From Peronospora farinosa (Eukaryota > Oomycota > Peronosporomycetes > Peronosporales > Peronosporaceae): a stretch of DNA of 64,000 bases. Of the stretch, positions 33,207 to 44,948 are shown piece by piece. Under the pieces are notes generated by a model. The model ran no database searches, was not told the DNA's origin, and saw nothing but the letters and a program-made list of their open reading frames with translations. Position numbers and translations under genes: made by a program. Location: the NCBI GenBank assembly GCA_947646735.1, contig CANTFK010000981.1:209773-273772 (forward strand). Direction: 5' to 3'. Each line of letters opens with the position of its first letter. Positions within the stretch are counted from its first letter, which is position 1.

Positions 33207-33278
33207 TTCTCGTTAGTATAGTGGTTAGTATACCCGCCTGTCACGCGGGTGACCCGGGTTCAATTCGCGGACGGGAAG
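33207..33278 (+). tRNA. tRNA-Asp(GTC) copy 23, 62G variant
   Basis: Next copy 736 bp on; twin of copy 21, but its spacer switches to GTCCGGCTGA. Confidence 0.88.
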
Positions 33279-33942
33279 CTTTTGCTCTTGCTTTTGCTCT
33301 TGCTTTTGCTCGTTGCTTTCAGCACGCTACTCTTTGCTCTTGATTTTTCTCTGCGCTTTGCCGTTTGCTCTTTTGCTCTGCGTTTTGCAGTTTGCGCTTT
33401 GGCTCTGTTCTTTTGCTTTCTTCTTCTTTGCACTACACACTGTGTTCTTTACTCTGCGTCGACGCTCTTGATGCTCATTTCTCCTGGTGCTTACAACTAC
33501 TTTCGTTTCACATGTAGTACGGTGATCATAACGAGAGCAGGCACGGCATGGATCTTGTTAGCTGGTACAATCTCATGTAGCGCTATGAACAGGCGCAAGG
33601 CGAGTGTGTAGTAAGACTCGATCCCGGGTCCGGCTGACAATGCTGTGCAGCACCTGACGCGTTTGCTTGTCTTTAGCCTTGCAGGTCACGGAGATGACGC
33701 GTGGTCATCGTTGAGTTGTATGAGCGAGTGCGGTTGCCCCGTGAATGCGTAGAGTGCTCGTTGAGCATGGTGTTCGCTGACGCTATCCGTGGTATGTCCG
33801 TGAGTCTGTGATAGTGACGTGGGGGCTCGAAGGAGTGCATCGGGAAATCAGGATATGGTGCGGTGTGCATAGGAGTGTGGTTGTGTGTAGGAGTGCGTTT
33901 GTTTTGTTTGTGAAACTGTGTGTGCTTTAGATGGTGCAGGAA

Positions 33943-34014
33943 TTCTCGTTAGTATAGTGGTTAGTATACCCGCCTGTCACGCGGGTGACCCGGGTTCAAT
34001 TCGCGGACGGGAAG
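33943..34014 (+). tRNA. tRNA-Asp(GTC) copy 24, 62G variant
   Basis: Next copy 736 bp on; last tRNA with the T-stem mismatch, already in a type-B spacer. Confidence 0.88.
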
Positions 34015-34678
34015 CTTTTGCTCTTGCTTTTGCTCTTGCTTTTGCTCGTTGCTTTCAGCACGCTACTCTTTGCTCTTGATTTTTCTCTGCGCTTTGCCGT
34101 TTGCTCTTTTGCTCTGCGTTTTGCAGTTTGCGCTTTGGCTCTGTTCTTTTGCTTTCTTCTTCTTTGCACTACACACTGTGTTCTTTACTCTGCGTCGACG
34201 CTCTTGATGCTCATTTCTCCTGGTGCTTACAACTACTTTCGTTTCACATGTAGTACGGTGATCATAACGAGAGCAGGCACGGCATGGATCTTGTTAGCTG
34301 GTACAATCTCATGTAGCGCTATGAACAGGCGCAAGGCGAGTGTGTAGTAAGACTCGATCCCGGGTCCGGCTGACAATGCTGTGCAGCACCTGACGCGTTT
34401 GCTTGTCTTTAGCCTTGCAGGTCACGGAGATGACGCGTGGTCATCGTTGAGTTGTATGAGCGAGTGCGGTTGCCCCGTGAATGCGTAGAGTGCTCGTTGA
34501 GCATGGTGTTCGCTGACGCTATCCGTGGTATGTCTGTGAGTCTGTGATAGTGACGTGGGGGCTCGAAGGAGTGCGTTGGGGAAGCAGGATATGGTGCGGT
34601 GTGCATAGGAGTGTGGTTGTGTGTAGGAGTGCGTTTGTTTTGTTTGTGAAACTGTGTGTGCTGTCGATGGTGCAGGAA

Positions 34679-34750
34679 TTCTCGTTAGTATAGTGGTTAG
34701 TATACCCGCCTGTCACGCGGGTGACCCGGGTTCAATTCCCGGACGGGAAG
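34679..34750 (+). tRNA. tRNA-Asp(GTC) copy 25, canonical
   Basis: First copy with 62C: T stem CCGGG/CCCGG fully paired. Next copy 725 bp on; linker shortened to CTTTTTAGCTCG. Confidence 0.93.
34729..34739 (+). promoter_or_regulatory. Pol III B box of copy 25, intact
   Basis: GGTTCAATTCC matches GGTTCRANTCC fully; the same in copies 25-62. Confidence 0.8.
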
Positions 34751-35403
34751 CTTTTGCTCTTGCTTTTTAGCTCGTTGCTTTCAGCACGCTACTCTTTGCT
34801 CTTGATTTTTCTCTGCGCTTTGCCGTTTGCTCTTTTGCTCTGCGTTTTGCAGTTTGCGCTTTGGCTCTGTTCTTTTGCTTTCTTCTTCTTTGCACTACAC
34901 ACTGTGTTCTTTACTCTGCGTCGACGCTCTTGATGCTCATTTCTCCTGGTGCTTACAACTACTTTCGTTTCACATGTAGTACGGTGATCATAACGAGAGC
35001 AGGCACGGCATGGATCTTGTTAGCTGGTACAATCTCATGTAGCGCTATGAAGAGGCGCAAGGCGAGTGTGTAGTAAGACTCGATCCCGGGTCCGGCTGAC
35101 AATGCTGTGCAGCACCTGACGCGTTGCTTGTCTTTAGCCTTGCAGGTCACGGAGATGACGCGTGGTCATCGTTGAGTTGTATGAGCGAGTGCGGTTGCCC
35201 CGTGAATGCGTAGAGTGCTCGTTGAGCATGGTGTTCGCTGACGCTATCCGTGGTATGTCTGTGAGTCTGTGATAGTGACGTGGGGGCTCGAAGGAGTGCG
35301 TTGGGGGAGCAGGATATGGTGCGGTGTGCATAGGAGTGTGGTTGTGTGTAGGAGTGCGTTTGTTTTGTTTGTGAAACTGTGTGTGCTGTCGATGGTGCAG
35401 GAA

Positions 35404-35475
35404 TTCTCGTTAGTATAGTGGTTAGTATACCCGCCTGTCACGCGGGTGACCCGGGTTCAATTCCCGGACGGGAAG
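35404..35475 (+). tRNA. tRNA-Asp(GTC) copy 26, canonical
   Basis: Next copy 724 bp on; linker CTTTTAGCTCG; spacer gains CTTGGTGCTCG. Confidence 0.93.
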
Positions 35476-36127
35476 CTTTTGCTCTTGCTTTTAGCTCGTT
35501 GCTTTCAGCACGCTACTCTTTGCTCTTGATTTTTCTCTGCGCTTTGCCGTTTGCTCTTTTGCTCTGCGTTTTGCAGTTTGCGCTTTGGCTCTGTTCTTTT
35601 GCTTTCTTCTTCTTTGCACTACACACTGTGTTCTTTACTCTGCGTCGACGCTCTTGGTGCTCGTTTCTCCTGGTGCTTACAACTACTTTCGTTTCACATG
35701 TAGTACGGTGATCATAACGAGAGCAGGCACGGCATGGATCTTGTTAGCTGGTACAATCTCATGTAGCGCTATGAAGAGGCGCAAGGCGAGTGTGTAGTAA
35801 GACTCGATCCCGGGTCCGGCTGACAATGCTGTGCAGCACCTGACGCGTTGCTTGTCTTTAGCCTTGCAGGTCACGGAGATGACGCGTGGTCATCGTTGAG
35901 TTGTATGAGCGAGTGCGGTTGCCCCGTGAATGCGCAGAGTGCTCGTTGAGCATGGTGTTCGCTGACGCTATCCGTGGTATGTCTGTGAGTCTGTGACAGT
36001 GACGTGGGGGCTCGAAGGAGTGCGTTGGGGGAGCAGGATATGGTGCGGTGTGCATCGGAGTGTGGTTGTGTGTAGGAGTGCGTTTGTTTTGTTTGTGAAA
36101 CTGTGTGTGCTGTCGATGGTGCAGGAA

Positions 36128-36199
36128 TTCTCGTTAGTATAGTGGTTAGTATACCCGCCTGTCACGCGGGTGACCCGGGTTCAATTCCCGGACGGGAAG
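36128..36199 (+). tRNA. tRNA-Asp(GTC) copy 27, canonical
   Basis: Next copy 735 bp on; linker again with two CTTTTGCTCTTG repeats; CTTTTTTCTTC in the tract. Confidence 0.93.
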
Positions 36200-36862
36200 C
36201 TTTTGCTCTTGCTTTTGCTCTTGCTTTTGCTCGTTGCTTTCAGCACGCTACTCTTTGCTCTTGATTTTTCTCTGCGCTTTGCCGTTTGCTCTTTTGCTCT
36301 GCGTTTTGCAGTTTGCGCTTTGGCTCTGTTCTTTTGCTTTTTTCTTCTTTGCACTACACACTGTGTTCTTTACTCTGCGTCGACGCTCTTGGTGCTCGTT
36401 TCTCCTGGTGCTTACAACTACTTTCGTTTCACATGTAGTACGGTGATCATAACGAGAGCAGGCACGGCATGGATCTTGTTAGCTGGTACAATCTCATGTA
36501 GCGCTATGAAGAGGCGCAAGGCGAGTGTGTAGTAAGACTCGATCCCGGGTCCGGCTGACAATGCTGTGCAGCACCTGACGCGTTGCTTGTCTTTAGCCTT
36601 GCAGGTCACGGAGATGACGCGTGGTCATCGTTGAGTTGTATGAGCGAGTGCGGTTGCCCCGTGAATGCGCAGAGTGCTCGTTGAGCATGGTGTTCGCTGA
36701 CGCTATCCGTGGTATGTCTGTGAGTCTGTGACAGTGACGTGGGGGCTCGAAGGAGTGCGTTGGGGGAGCAGGATATGGTGCGGTGTGCATCGGAGTGTGG
36801 TTGTGTGTAGGAGTGCGTTTGTTTTGTTTGTGAAACTGTGTGTGCTGTCGATGGTGCAGGAA

Positions 36863-36934
36863 TTCTCGTTAGTATAGTGGTTAGTATACCCGCCTGTCAC
36901 GCGGGTGACCCGGGTTCAATTCCCGGACGGGAAG
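36863..36934 (+). tRNA. tRNA-Asp(GTC) copy 28, canonical
   Basis: Next copy 736 bp on; linker CTTTAGCTCG; extra T in GCTTCTGCG. Confidence 0.93.
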
Positions 36935-37598
36935 CTTTTGCTCTTGCTTTTGCTCTTGCTTTAGCTCGTTGCTTTCAGCACGCTACTCTTTGCTCTTGAT
37001 TTTTCTCTGCGCTTTGCCGTTTGCTCTTTTGCTTCTGCGTTTTGCAGTTTGCGCTTTGGCTCTGTTCTTTTGCTTTCTTCTTCTTTGCACTACACACTGT
37101 GTTCTTTACTCTGCGTCGACGCTCTTGGTGCTCGTTTCTCCTGGTGCTTACAACTACTTTCGTTTCACATGTAGTACGGTGATCATAACGAGAGCAGGCA
37201 CGGCACGGATCTTGTTAGCTGGTACAATCTCATGTAGCGCTATGAAGAGGCGCAAGGCGAGTGTGTAGTAAGACTCGATCCCGGGTCCGGCTGACAATGC
37301 TGTGCAGCACCTGACGCGTTGCTTGTCTTTAGCCTTGCAGGTCACGGAGATGACGCGTGGTCATCGTTGAGTTGTATGAGCGAGTGCGGTTGCCCCGTGA
37401 ATGCGCAGAGTGCTCGTTGAGCATGGTGTTCGCTGACGCTATCCGTGGTATGTCTGTGAGTCTGTGACAGTGACGTGGGGGCTCGAAGGAGTGCGTTGGG
37501 GGAGCAGGATATGGTGCGGTGTGCATCGGAGTGTGGTTGTGTGTAGGAGTGCGTTTGTTTTGTTTGTGAAACTGTGTGTGCTGTCGATGGTGCAGGAA

Positions 37599-37670
37599 TT
37601 CTCGTTAGTATAGTGGTTAGTATACCCGCCTGTCACGCGGGTGACCCGGGTTCAATTCCCGGACGGGAAG
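37599..37670 (+). tRNA. tRNA-Asp(GTC) copy 29, canonical
   Basis: Next copy 729 bp on; shortened linker GCTTTTGCTTTAGCTCG. Confidence 0.93.
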
Positions 37671-38327
37671 CTTTTGCTCTTGCTTTTGCTTTAGCTCGTT
37701 GCTTTCAGCACGCTACTCTTTGCTCTTGATTTTTCTCTGCGCTTTGCCGTTTGCTCTTTTGCTCTGCGTTTTGCAGTTTGCGCTTTGGCTCTGTTCTTTT
37801 GCTTTCTTCTTCTTTGCACTACACACTGTGTTCTTTACTCTGCGTCGACGCTCTTGGTGCTCGTTTCTCCTGGTGCTTACAACTACTTTCGTTTCACATG
37901 TAGTACGGTGATCATAACGAGAGCAGGCACGGCACGGATCTTGTTAGCTGGTACAATCTCATGTAGCGCTATGAAGAGGCGCAAGGCGAGTGTGTAGTAA
38001 GACTCGATCCCGGGTCCGGCTGACAATGCTGTGCAGCACCTGACGCGTTGCTTGTCTTTAGCCTTGCAGGTCACGGAGATGACGCGTGGTCATCGTTGAG
38101 TTGTATGAGCGAGTGCGGTTGCCCCGTGAATGCGCAGAGTGCTCGTTGAGCATGGTGTTCGCTGACGCTATCCGTGGTATGTCTGTGAGTCTGTGACAGT
38201 GACGTGGGGGCTCGAAGGAGTGCGTTGGGGGAGCAGGATATGGTGCGGTGTGCATCGGAGTGTGGTTGTGTGTAGGAGTGCGTTTGTTTTGTTTGTGAAA
38301 CTGTGTGTGCTGTCGATGGTGCAGGAA

Positions 38328-38399
38328 TTCTCGTTAGTATAGTGGTTAGTATACCCGCCTGTCACGCGGGTGACCCGGGTTCAATTCCCGGACGGGAAG
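38328..38399 (+). tRNA. tRNA-Asp(GTC) copy 30, canonical
   Basis: Next copy 727 bp on; linker CTCGAACTTTGCTTTCAGC, a small insertion at the later hairpin site. Confidence 0.93.
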
Positions 38400-39054
38400 C
38401 TTTTGCTCTTGCTTTTGCTCGAACTTTGCTTTCAGCACGCTACTCTTTGCTCTTGATTTTTCTCTGCGCTTTGCCGTTTGCTCTTTTGCTCTGCGTTTTG
38501 CAGTTTGCGCTTTGGCTCTGTTCTTTTGCTTTCTTCTTCTTTGCACTACACACTGTGTTCTTTACTCTGCGTCGACGCTCTTGGTGCTCGTTTCTCCTGG
38601 TGCTTACAACTACTTTCGTTTCACATGTAGTACGGTGATCATAACGAGAGCAGGCACGGCACGGATCTTGTTAGCTGGTACAATCTCATGTAGCGCTATG
38701 AAGAGGCGCAAGGCGAGTGTGTAGTAAGACTCGATCCCGGGTCCGGCTGACAATGCTGTGCAGCACCTGACGCGTTGCTTGTCTTTAGCCTTGCAGGTCA
38801 CGGAGATGACGCGTGGTCATCGTTGAGTTGTATGAGCGAGTGCGGTTGCCCCGTGAATGCGCAGAGTGCTCGTTGAGCATGGTGTTCGCTGACGCTATCC
38901 GTGGTATGTCTGTGAGTCTGTGACAGTGACGTGGGGGCTCGAAGGAGTGCGTTGGGGGAGCAGGATATGGTGCGGTGTGCATCGGAGTGTGGTTGTGTGT
39001 AGGAGTGCGTTTGTTTTGTTTGTGAAACTGTGTGTGCTGTCGATGGTGCAGGAA

Positions 39055-39126
39055 TTCTCGTTAGTATAGTGGTTAGTATACCCGCCTGTCACGCGGGTGA
39101 CCCGGGTTCAATTCCCGGACGGGAAG
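39055..39126 (+). tRNA. tRNA-Asp(GTC) copy 31, canonical
   Basis: Next copy 733 bp on; linker CTCGCTTTAGCTCG; first unit with GAGCTGTATG in the spacer. Confidence 0.93.
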
Positions 39127-39787
39127 CTTTTGCTCTTGCTTTTGCTCGCTTTAGCTCGTTGCTTTCAGCACGCTACTCTTTGCTCTTGATTTTTCTCTGC
39201 GCTTTGCCGTTTGCTCTTTTGCTCTGCGTTTTGCAGTTTGCGCTTTGGCTCTGTTCTTTTGCTTTCTTCTTCTTTGCACTACACACTGTGTTCTTTACTC
39301 TGCGTCGACGCTCTTGGTGCTCGTTTCTCCTGGTGCTTACAACTACTTTCGTTTCACATGTAGTACGGTGATCATAACGAGAGCAGGCACGGCACGGATC
39401 TTGTTAGCTGGTACAATCTCATGTAGCGCTATGAAGAGGCGCAAGGCGAGTGTGTAGTAAGACTCGATCCCGGGTCCGGCTGACAATGCTGTGCAGCACC
39501 TGACGCGTTGCTTGTCTTTAGCCTTGCAGGTCACGGAGATGACGCGTGGTCATCGTTGAGCTGTATGAGCGAGTGCGGTTGCCCCGTGAATGCGCAGAGT
39601 GCTCGTTGAGCATGGTGTTCGCTGACGCTATCCGTGGTATGTCTGTGAGTCTGTGACAGTGACGTGGGGGCTCGAAGGAGTGCGTTGGGGGAGCAGGATA
39701 TGGTGCGGTGTGCATCGGAGTGTGGTTGTGTGTAGGAGTGCGTTTGTTTTGTTTGTGAAACTGTGTGTGCTGTCGATGGTGCAGGAA

Positions 39788-39859
39788 TTCTCGTTAGTAT
39801 AGTGGTTAGTATACCCGCCTGTCACGCGGGTGACCCGGGTTCAATTCCCGGACGGGAAG
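39788..39859 (+). tRNA. tRNA-Asp(GTC) copy 32, canonical
   Basis: Next copy 735 bp on; CTTTAGCTCG linker; GAGTTGTATG spacer form. Confidence 0.93.
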
Positions 39860-40522
39860 CTTTTGCTCTTGCTTTTGCTCTTGCTTTAGCTCGTTGCTTT
39901 CAGCACGCTACTCTTTGCTCTTGATTTTTCTCTGCGCTTTGCCGTTTGCTCTTTTGCTCTGCGTTTTGCAGTTTGCGCTTTGGCTCTGTTCTTTTGCTTT
40001 CTTCTTCTTTGCACTACACACTGTGTTCTTTACTCTGCGTCGACGCTCTTGGTGCTCGTTTCTCCTGGTGCTTACAACTACTTTCGTTTCACATGTAGTA
40101 CGGTGATCATAACGAGAGCAGGCACGGCACGGATCTTGTTAGCTGGTACAATCTCATGTAGCGCTATGAAGAGGCGCAAGGCGAGTGTGTAGTAAGACTC
40201 GATCCCGGGTCCGGCTGACAATGCTGTGCAGCACCTGACGCGTTGCTTGTCTTTAGCCTTGCAGGTCACGGAGATGACGCGTGGTCATCGTTGAGTTGTA
40301 TGAGCGAGTGCGGTTGCCCCGTGAATGCGCAGAGTGCTCGTTGAGCATGGTGTTCGCTGACGCTATCCGTGGTATGTCTGTGAGTCTGTGACAGTGACGT
40401 GGGGGCTCGAAGGAGTGCGTTGGGGGAGCAGGATATGGTGCGGTGTGCATCGGAGTGTGGTTGTGTGTAGGAGTGCGTTTGTTTTGTTTGTGAAACTGTG
40501 TGTGCTGTCGATGGTGCAGGAA

Positions 40523-40594
40523 TTCTCGTTAGTATAGTGGTTAGTATACCCGCCTGTCACGCGGGTGACCCGGGTTCAATTCCCGGACGGGAAG
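40523..40594 (+). tRNA. tRNA-Asp(GTC) copy 33, canonical
   Basis: Next copy 735 bp on; same linker as copy 32 but GAGCTGTATG. Confidence 0.93.
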
Positions 40595-41257
40595 CTTTTG
40601 CTCTTGCTTTTGCTCTTGCTTTAGCTCGTTGCTTTCAGCACGCTACTCTTTGCTCTTGATTTTTCTCTGCGCTTTGCCGTTTGCTCTTTTGCTCTGCGTT
40701 TTGCAGTTTGCGCTTTGGCTCTGTTCTTTTGCTTTCTTCTTCTTTGCACTACACACTGTGTTCTTTACTCTGCGTCGACGCTCTTGGTGCTCGTTTCTCC
40801 TGGTGCTTACAACTACTTTCGTTTCACATGTAGTACGGTGATCATAACGAGAGCAGGCACGGCACGGATCTTGTTAGCTGGTACAATCTCATGTAGCGCT
40901 ATGAAGAGGCGCAAGGCGAGTGTGTAGTAAGACTCGATCCCGGGTCCGGCTGACAATGCTGTGCAGCACCTGACGCGTTGCTTGTCTTTAGCCTTGCAGG
41001 TCACGGAGATGACGCGTGGTCATCGTTGAGCTGTATGAGCGAGTGCGGTTGCCCCGTGAATGCGCAGAGTGCTCGTTGAGCATGGTGTTCGCTGACGCTA
41101 TCCGTGGTATGTCTGTGAGTCTGTGACAGTGACGTGGGGGCTCGAAGGAGTGCGTTGGGGGAGCAGGATATGGTGCGGTGTGCATCGGAGTGTGGTTGTG
41201 TGTAGGAGTGCGTTTGTTTTGTTTGTGAAACTGTGTGTGCTGTCGATGGTGCAGGAA

Positions 41258-41329
41258 TTCTCGTTAGTATAGTGGTTAGTATACCCGCCTGTCACGCGGG
41301 TGACCCGGGTTCAATTCCCGGACGGGAAG
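41258..41329 (+). tRNA. tRNA-Asp(GTC) copy 34, canonical
   Basis: Next copy 723 bp on; first of four successive units with exactly this pitch; linker has a single CTTTTGCTCTTG repeat. Confidence 0.93.
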
Positions 41330-41980
41330 CTTTTGCTCTTGCTTTTGCTCGTTGCTTTCAGCACGCTACTCTTTGCTCTTGATTTTTCTCTGCGCTTTGC
41401 CGTTTGCTCTTTTGCTCTGCGTTTTGCAGTTTGCGCTTTGGCTCTGTTCTTTTGCTTTCTTCTTCTTTGCACTACACACTGTGTTCTTTACTCTGCGTCG
41501 ACGCTCTTGGTGCTCGTTTCTCCTGGTGCTTACAACTACTTTCGTTTCACATGTAGTACGGTGATCATAACGAGAGCAGGCACGGCACGGATCTTGTTAG
41601 CTGGTACAATCTCATGTAGCGCTATGAAGAGGCGCAAGGCGAGTGTGTAGTAAGACTCGATCCCGGGTCCGGCTGACAATGCTGTGCAGCACCTGACGCG
41701 TTGCTTGTCTTTAGCCTTGCAGGTCACGGAGATGACGCGTGGTCATCGTTGAGCTGTATGAGCGAGTGCGGTTGCCCCGTGAATGCGCAGAGTGCTCGTT
41801 GAGCATGGTGTTCGCTGACGCTATCCGTGGTATGTCTGTGAGTCTGTGACAGTGACGTGGGGGCTCGAAGGAGTGCGTTGGGGGAGCAGGATATGGTGCG
41901 GTGTGCATCGGAGTGTGGTTGTGTGTAGGAGTGCGTTTGTTTTGTTTGTGAAACTGTGTGTGCTGTCGATGGTGCAGGAA

Positions 41981-42052
41981 TTCTCGTTAGTATAGTGGTT
42001 AGTATACCCGCCTGTCACGCGGGTGACCCGGGTTCAATTCCCGGACGGGAAG
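41981..42052 (+). tRNA. tRNA-Asp(GTC) copy 35, canonical
   Basis: Next copy 723 bp on; looks identical to copy 34. Confidence 0.93.
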
Positions 42053-42703
42053 CTTTTGCTCTTGCTTTTGCTCGTTGCTTTCAGCACGCTACTCTTTGCT
42101 CTTGATTTTTCTCTGCGCTTTGCCGTTTGCTCTTTTGCTCTGCGTTTTGCAGTTTGCGCTTTGGCTCTGTTCTTTTGCTTTCTTCTTCTTTGCACTACAC
42201 ACTGTGTTCTTTACTCTGCGTCGACGCTCTTGGTGCTCGTTTCTCCTGGTGCTTACAACTACTTTCGTTTCACATGTAGTACGGTGATCATAACGAGAGC
42301 AGGCACGGCACGGATCTTGTTAGCTGGTACAATCTCATGTAGCGCTATGAAGAGGCGCAAGGCGAGTGTGTAGTAAGACTCGATCCCGGGTCCGGCTGAC
42401 AATGCTGTGCAGCACCTGACGCGTTGCTTGTCTTTAGCCTTGCAGGTCACGGAGATGACGCGTGGTCATCGTTGAGCTGTATGAGCGAGTGCGGTTGCCC
42501 CGTGAATGCGCAGAGTGCTCGTTGAGCATGGTGTTCGCTGACGCTATCCGTGGTATGTCTGTGAGTCTGTGACAGTGACGTGGGGGCTCGAAGGAGTGCG
42601 TTGGGGGAGCAGGATATGGTGCGGTGTGCATCGGAGTGTGGTTGTGTGTAGGAGTGCGTTTGTTTTGTTTGTGAAACTGTGTGTGCTGTCGATGGTGCAG
42701 GAA

Positions 42704-42775
42704 TTCTCGTTAGTATAGTGGTTAGTATACCCGCCTGTCACGCGGGTGACCCGGGTTCAATTCCCGGACGGGAAG
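42704..42775 (+). tRNA. tRNA-Asp(GTC) copy 36, canonical
   Basis: Next copy 723 bp on; looks identical to copies 34 and 35. Confidence 0.93.
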
Positions 42776-43426
42776 CTTTTGCTCTTGCTTTTGCTCGTTG
42801 CTTTCAGCACGCTACTCTTTGCTCTTGATTTTTCTCTGCGCTTTGCCGTTTGCTCTTTTGCTCTGCGTTTTGCAGTTTGCGCTTTGGCTCTGTTCTTTTG
42901 CTTTCTTCTTCTTTGCACTACACACTGTGTTCTTTACTCTGCGTCGACGCTCTTGGTGCTCGTTTCTCCTGGTGCTTACAACTACTTTCGTTTCACATGT
43001 AGTACGGTGATCATAACGAGAGCAGGCACGGCACGGATCTTGTTAGCTGGTACAATCTCATGTAGCGCTATGAAGAGGCGCAAGGCGAGTGTGTAGTAAG
43101 ACTCGATCCCGGGTCCGGCTGACAATGCTGTGCAGCACCTGACGCGTTGCTTGTCTTTAGCCTTGCAGGTCACGGAGATGACGCGTGGTCATCGTTGAGC
43201 TGTATGAGCGAGTGCGGTTGCCCCGTGAATGCGCAGAGTGCTCGTTGAGCATGGTGTTCGCTGACGCTATCCGTGGTATGTCTGTGAGTCTGTGACAGTG
43301 ACGTGGGGGCTCGAAGGAGTGCGTTGGGGGAGCAGGATATGGTGCGGTGTGCATCGGAGTGTGGTTGTGTGTAGGAGTGCGTTTGTTTTGTTTGTGAAAC
43401 TGTGTGTGCTGTCGATGGTGCAGGAA

Positions 43427-43498
43427 TTCTCGTTAGTATAGTGGTTAGTATACCCGCCTGTCACGCGGGTGACCCGGGTTCAATTCCCGGACGGGAAG
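43427..43498 (+). tRNA. tRNA-Asp(GTC) copy 37, canonical
   Basis: Next copy 723 bp on; differs by CTTTTTTCTTC in the tract. Confidence 0.93.
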
Positions 43499-44149
43499 CT
43501 TTTGCTCTTGCTTTTGCTCGTTGCTTTCAGCACGCTACTCTTTGCTCTTGATTTTTCTCTGCGCTTTGCCGTTTGCTCTTTTGCTCTGCGTTTTGCAGTT
43601 TGCGCTTTGGCTCTGTTCTTTTGCTTTTTTCTTCTTTGCACTACACACTGTGTTCTTTACTCTGCGTCGACGCTCTTGGTGCTCGTTTCTCCTGGTGCTT
43701 ACAACTACTTTCGTTTCACATGTAGTACGGTGATCATAACGAGAGCAGGCACGGCACGGATCTTGTTAGCTGGTACAATCTCATGTAGCGCTATGAAGAG
43801 GCGCAAGGCGAGTGTGTAGTAAGACTCGATCCCGGGTCCGGCTGACAATGCTGTGCAGCACCTGACGCGTTGCTTGTCTTTAGCCTTGCAGGTCACGGAG
43901 ATGACGCGTGGTCATCGTTGAGCTGTATGAGCGAGTGCGGTTGCCCCGTGAATGCGCAGAGTGCTCGTTGAGCATGGTGTTCGCTGACGCTATCCGTGGT
44001 ATGTCTGTGAGTCTGTGACAGTGACGTGGGGGCTCGAAGGAGTGCGTTGGGGGAGCAGGATATGGTGCGGTGTGCATCGGAGTGTGGTTGTGTGTAGGAG
44101 TGCGTTTGTTTTGTTTGTGAAACTGTGTGTGCTGTCGATGGTGCAGGAA

Positions 44150-44221
44150 TTCTCGTTAGTATAGTGGTTAGTATACCCGCCTGTCACGCGGGTGACCCGG
44201 GTTCAATTCCCGGACGGGAAG
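44150..44221 (+). tRNA. tRNA-Asp(GTC) copy 38, canonical
   Basis: Next copy 727 bp on; CTCTCTTTTGC, a 4-bp gain where later units have the GCTCTTTT duplication. Confidence 0.93.
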
Positions 44222-44876
44222 CTTTTGCTCTTGCTTTTGCTCGTTGCTTTCAGCACGCTACTCTTTGCTCTTGATTTTTCTCTGCGCTTTGCCGTTTGCT
44301 CTCTCTTTTGCTCTGCGTTTTGCAGTTTGCGCTTTGGCTCTGTTCTTTTGCTTTTTTCTTCTTTGCACTACACACTGTGTTCTTTACTCTGCGTCGACGC
44401 TCTTGGTGCTCGTTTCTCCTGGTGCTTACAACTACTTTCGTTTCACATGTAGTACGGTGATCATAACGAGAGCAGGCACGGCACGGATCTTGTTAGCTGG
44501 TACAATCTCATGTAGCGCTATGAAGAGGCGCAAGGCGAGTGTGTAGTAAGACTCGATCCCGGGTCCGGCTGACAATGCTGTGCAGCACCTGACGCGTTGC
44601 TTGTCTTTAGCCTTGCAGGTCACGGAGATGACGCGTGGTCATCGTTGAGCTGTATGAGCGAGTGCGGTTGCCCCGTGAATGCGCAGAGTGCTCGTTGAGC
44701 ATGGTGTTCGCTGACGCTATCCGTGGTATGTCTGTGAGTCTGTGACAGTGACGTGGGGGCTCGAAGGAGTGCGTTGGGGGAGCAGGATATGGTGCGGTGT
44801 GCATCGGAGTGTGGTTGTGTGTAGGAGTGCGTTTGTTTTGTTTGTGAAACTGTGTGTGCTGTCGATGGTGCAGGAA

Positions 44877-44948
44877 TTCTCGTTAGTATAGTGGTTAGTA
44901 TACCCGCCTGTCACGCGGGTGACCCGGGTTCAATTCCCGGACGGGAAG
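44877..44948 (+). tRNA. tRNA-Asp(GTC) copy 39, canonical
   Basis: Next copy 746 bp on, the longest pitch. First long insertion: GAAAAATCAAGTGCAAAG followed by ATTTCAGC, with two mismatches to the perfect arm. Confidence 0.93.

Larger units (their letters stand above)
26575..34678 (+). repeat. Array block A/B, copies 14-24, alternating spacer types
   Basis: Type-B spacers (GTAGCGCTATGAACAGG) follow copies 14, 16, 18, 21, 23 and 24. Type-A spacers (GTAGCACTTTGAACAGG) follow copies 15, 17, 19, 20 and 22. Copies 20-21 and 22-23 share private variants in the same order (GAATTTTC, then CTTTCTTCTTC), so they are a duplicated dimer of about 1.47 kb. All tRNAs here still have 62G. Confidence 0.8.
34679..44876 (+). 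repeat. Array block B, copies 25-38 (canonical tRNAs)
   Basis: The canonical tRNA appears abruptly at copy 25, together with TGTCGATGG before the tRNA. From copy 27 the spacer also has CATCGGAGTG, and GCTATGAAGAGG appears from copy 25. Copies 34-37 are spaced exactly 723 bp and look nearly identical, the most homogenised part of the array. Confidence 0.85.
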
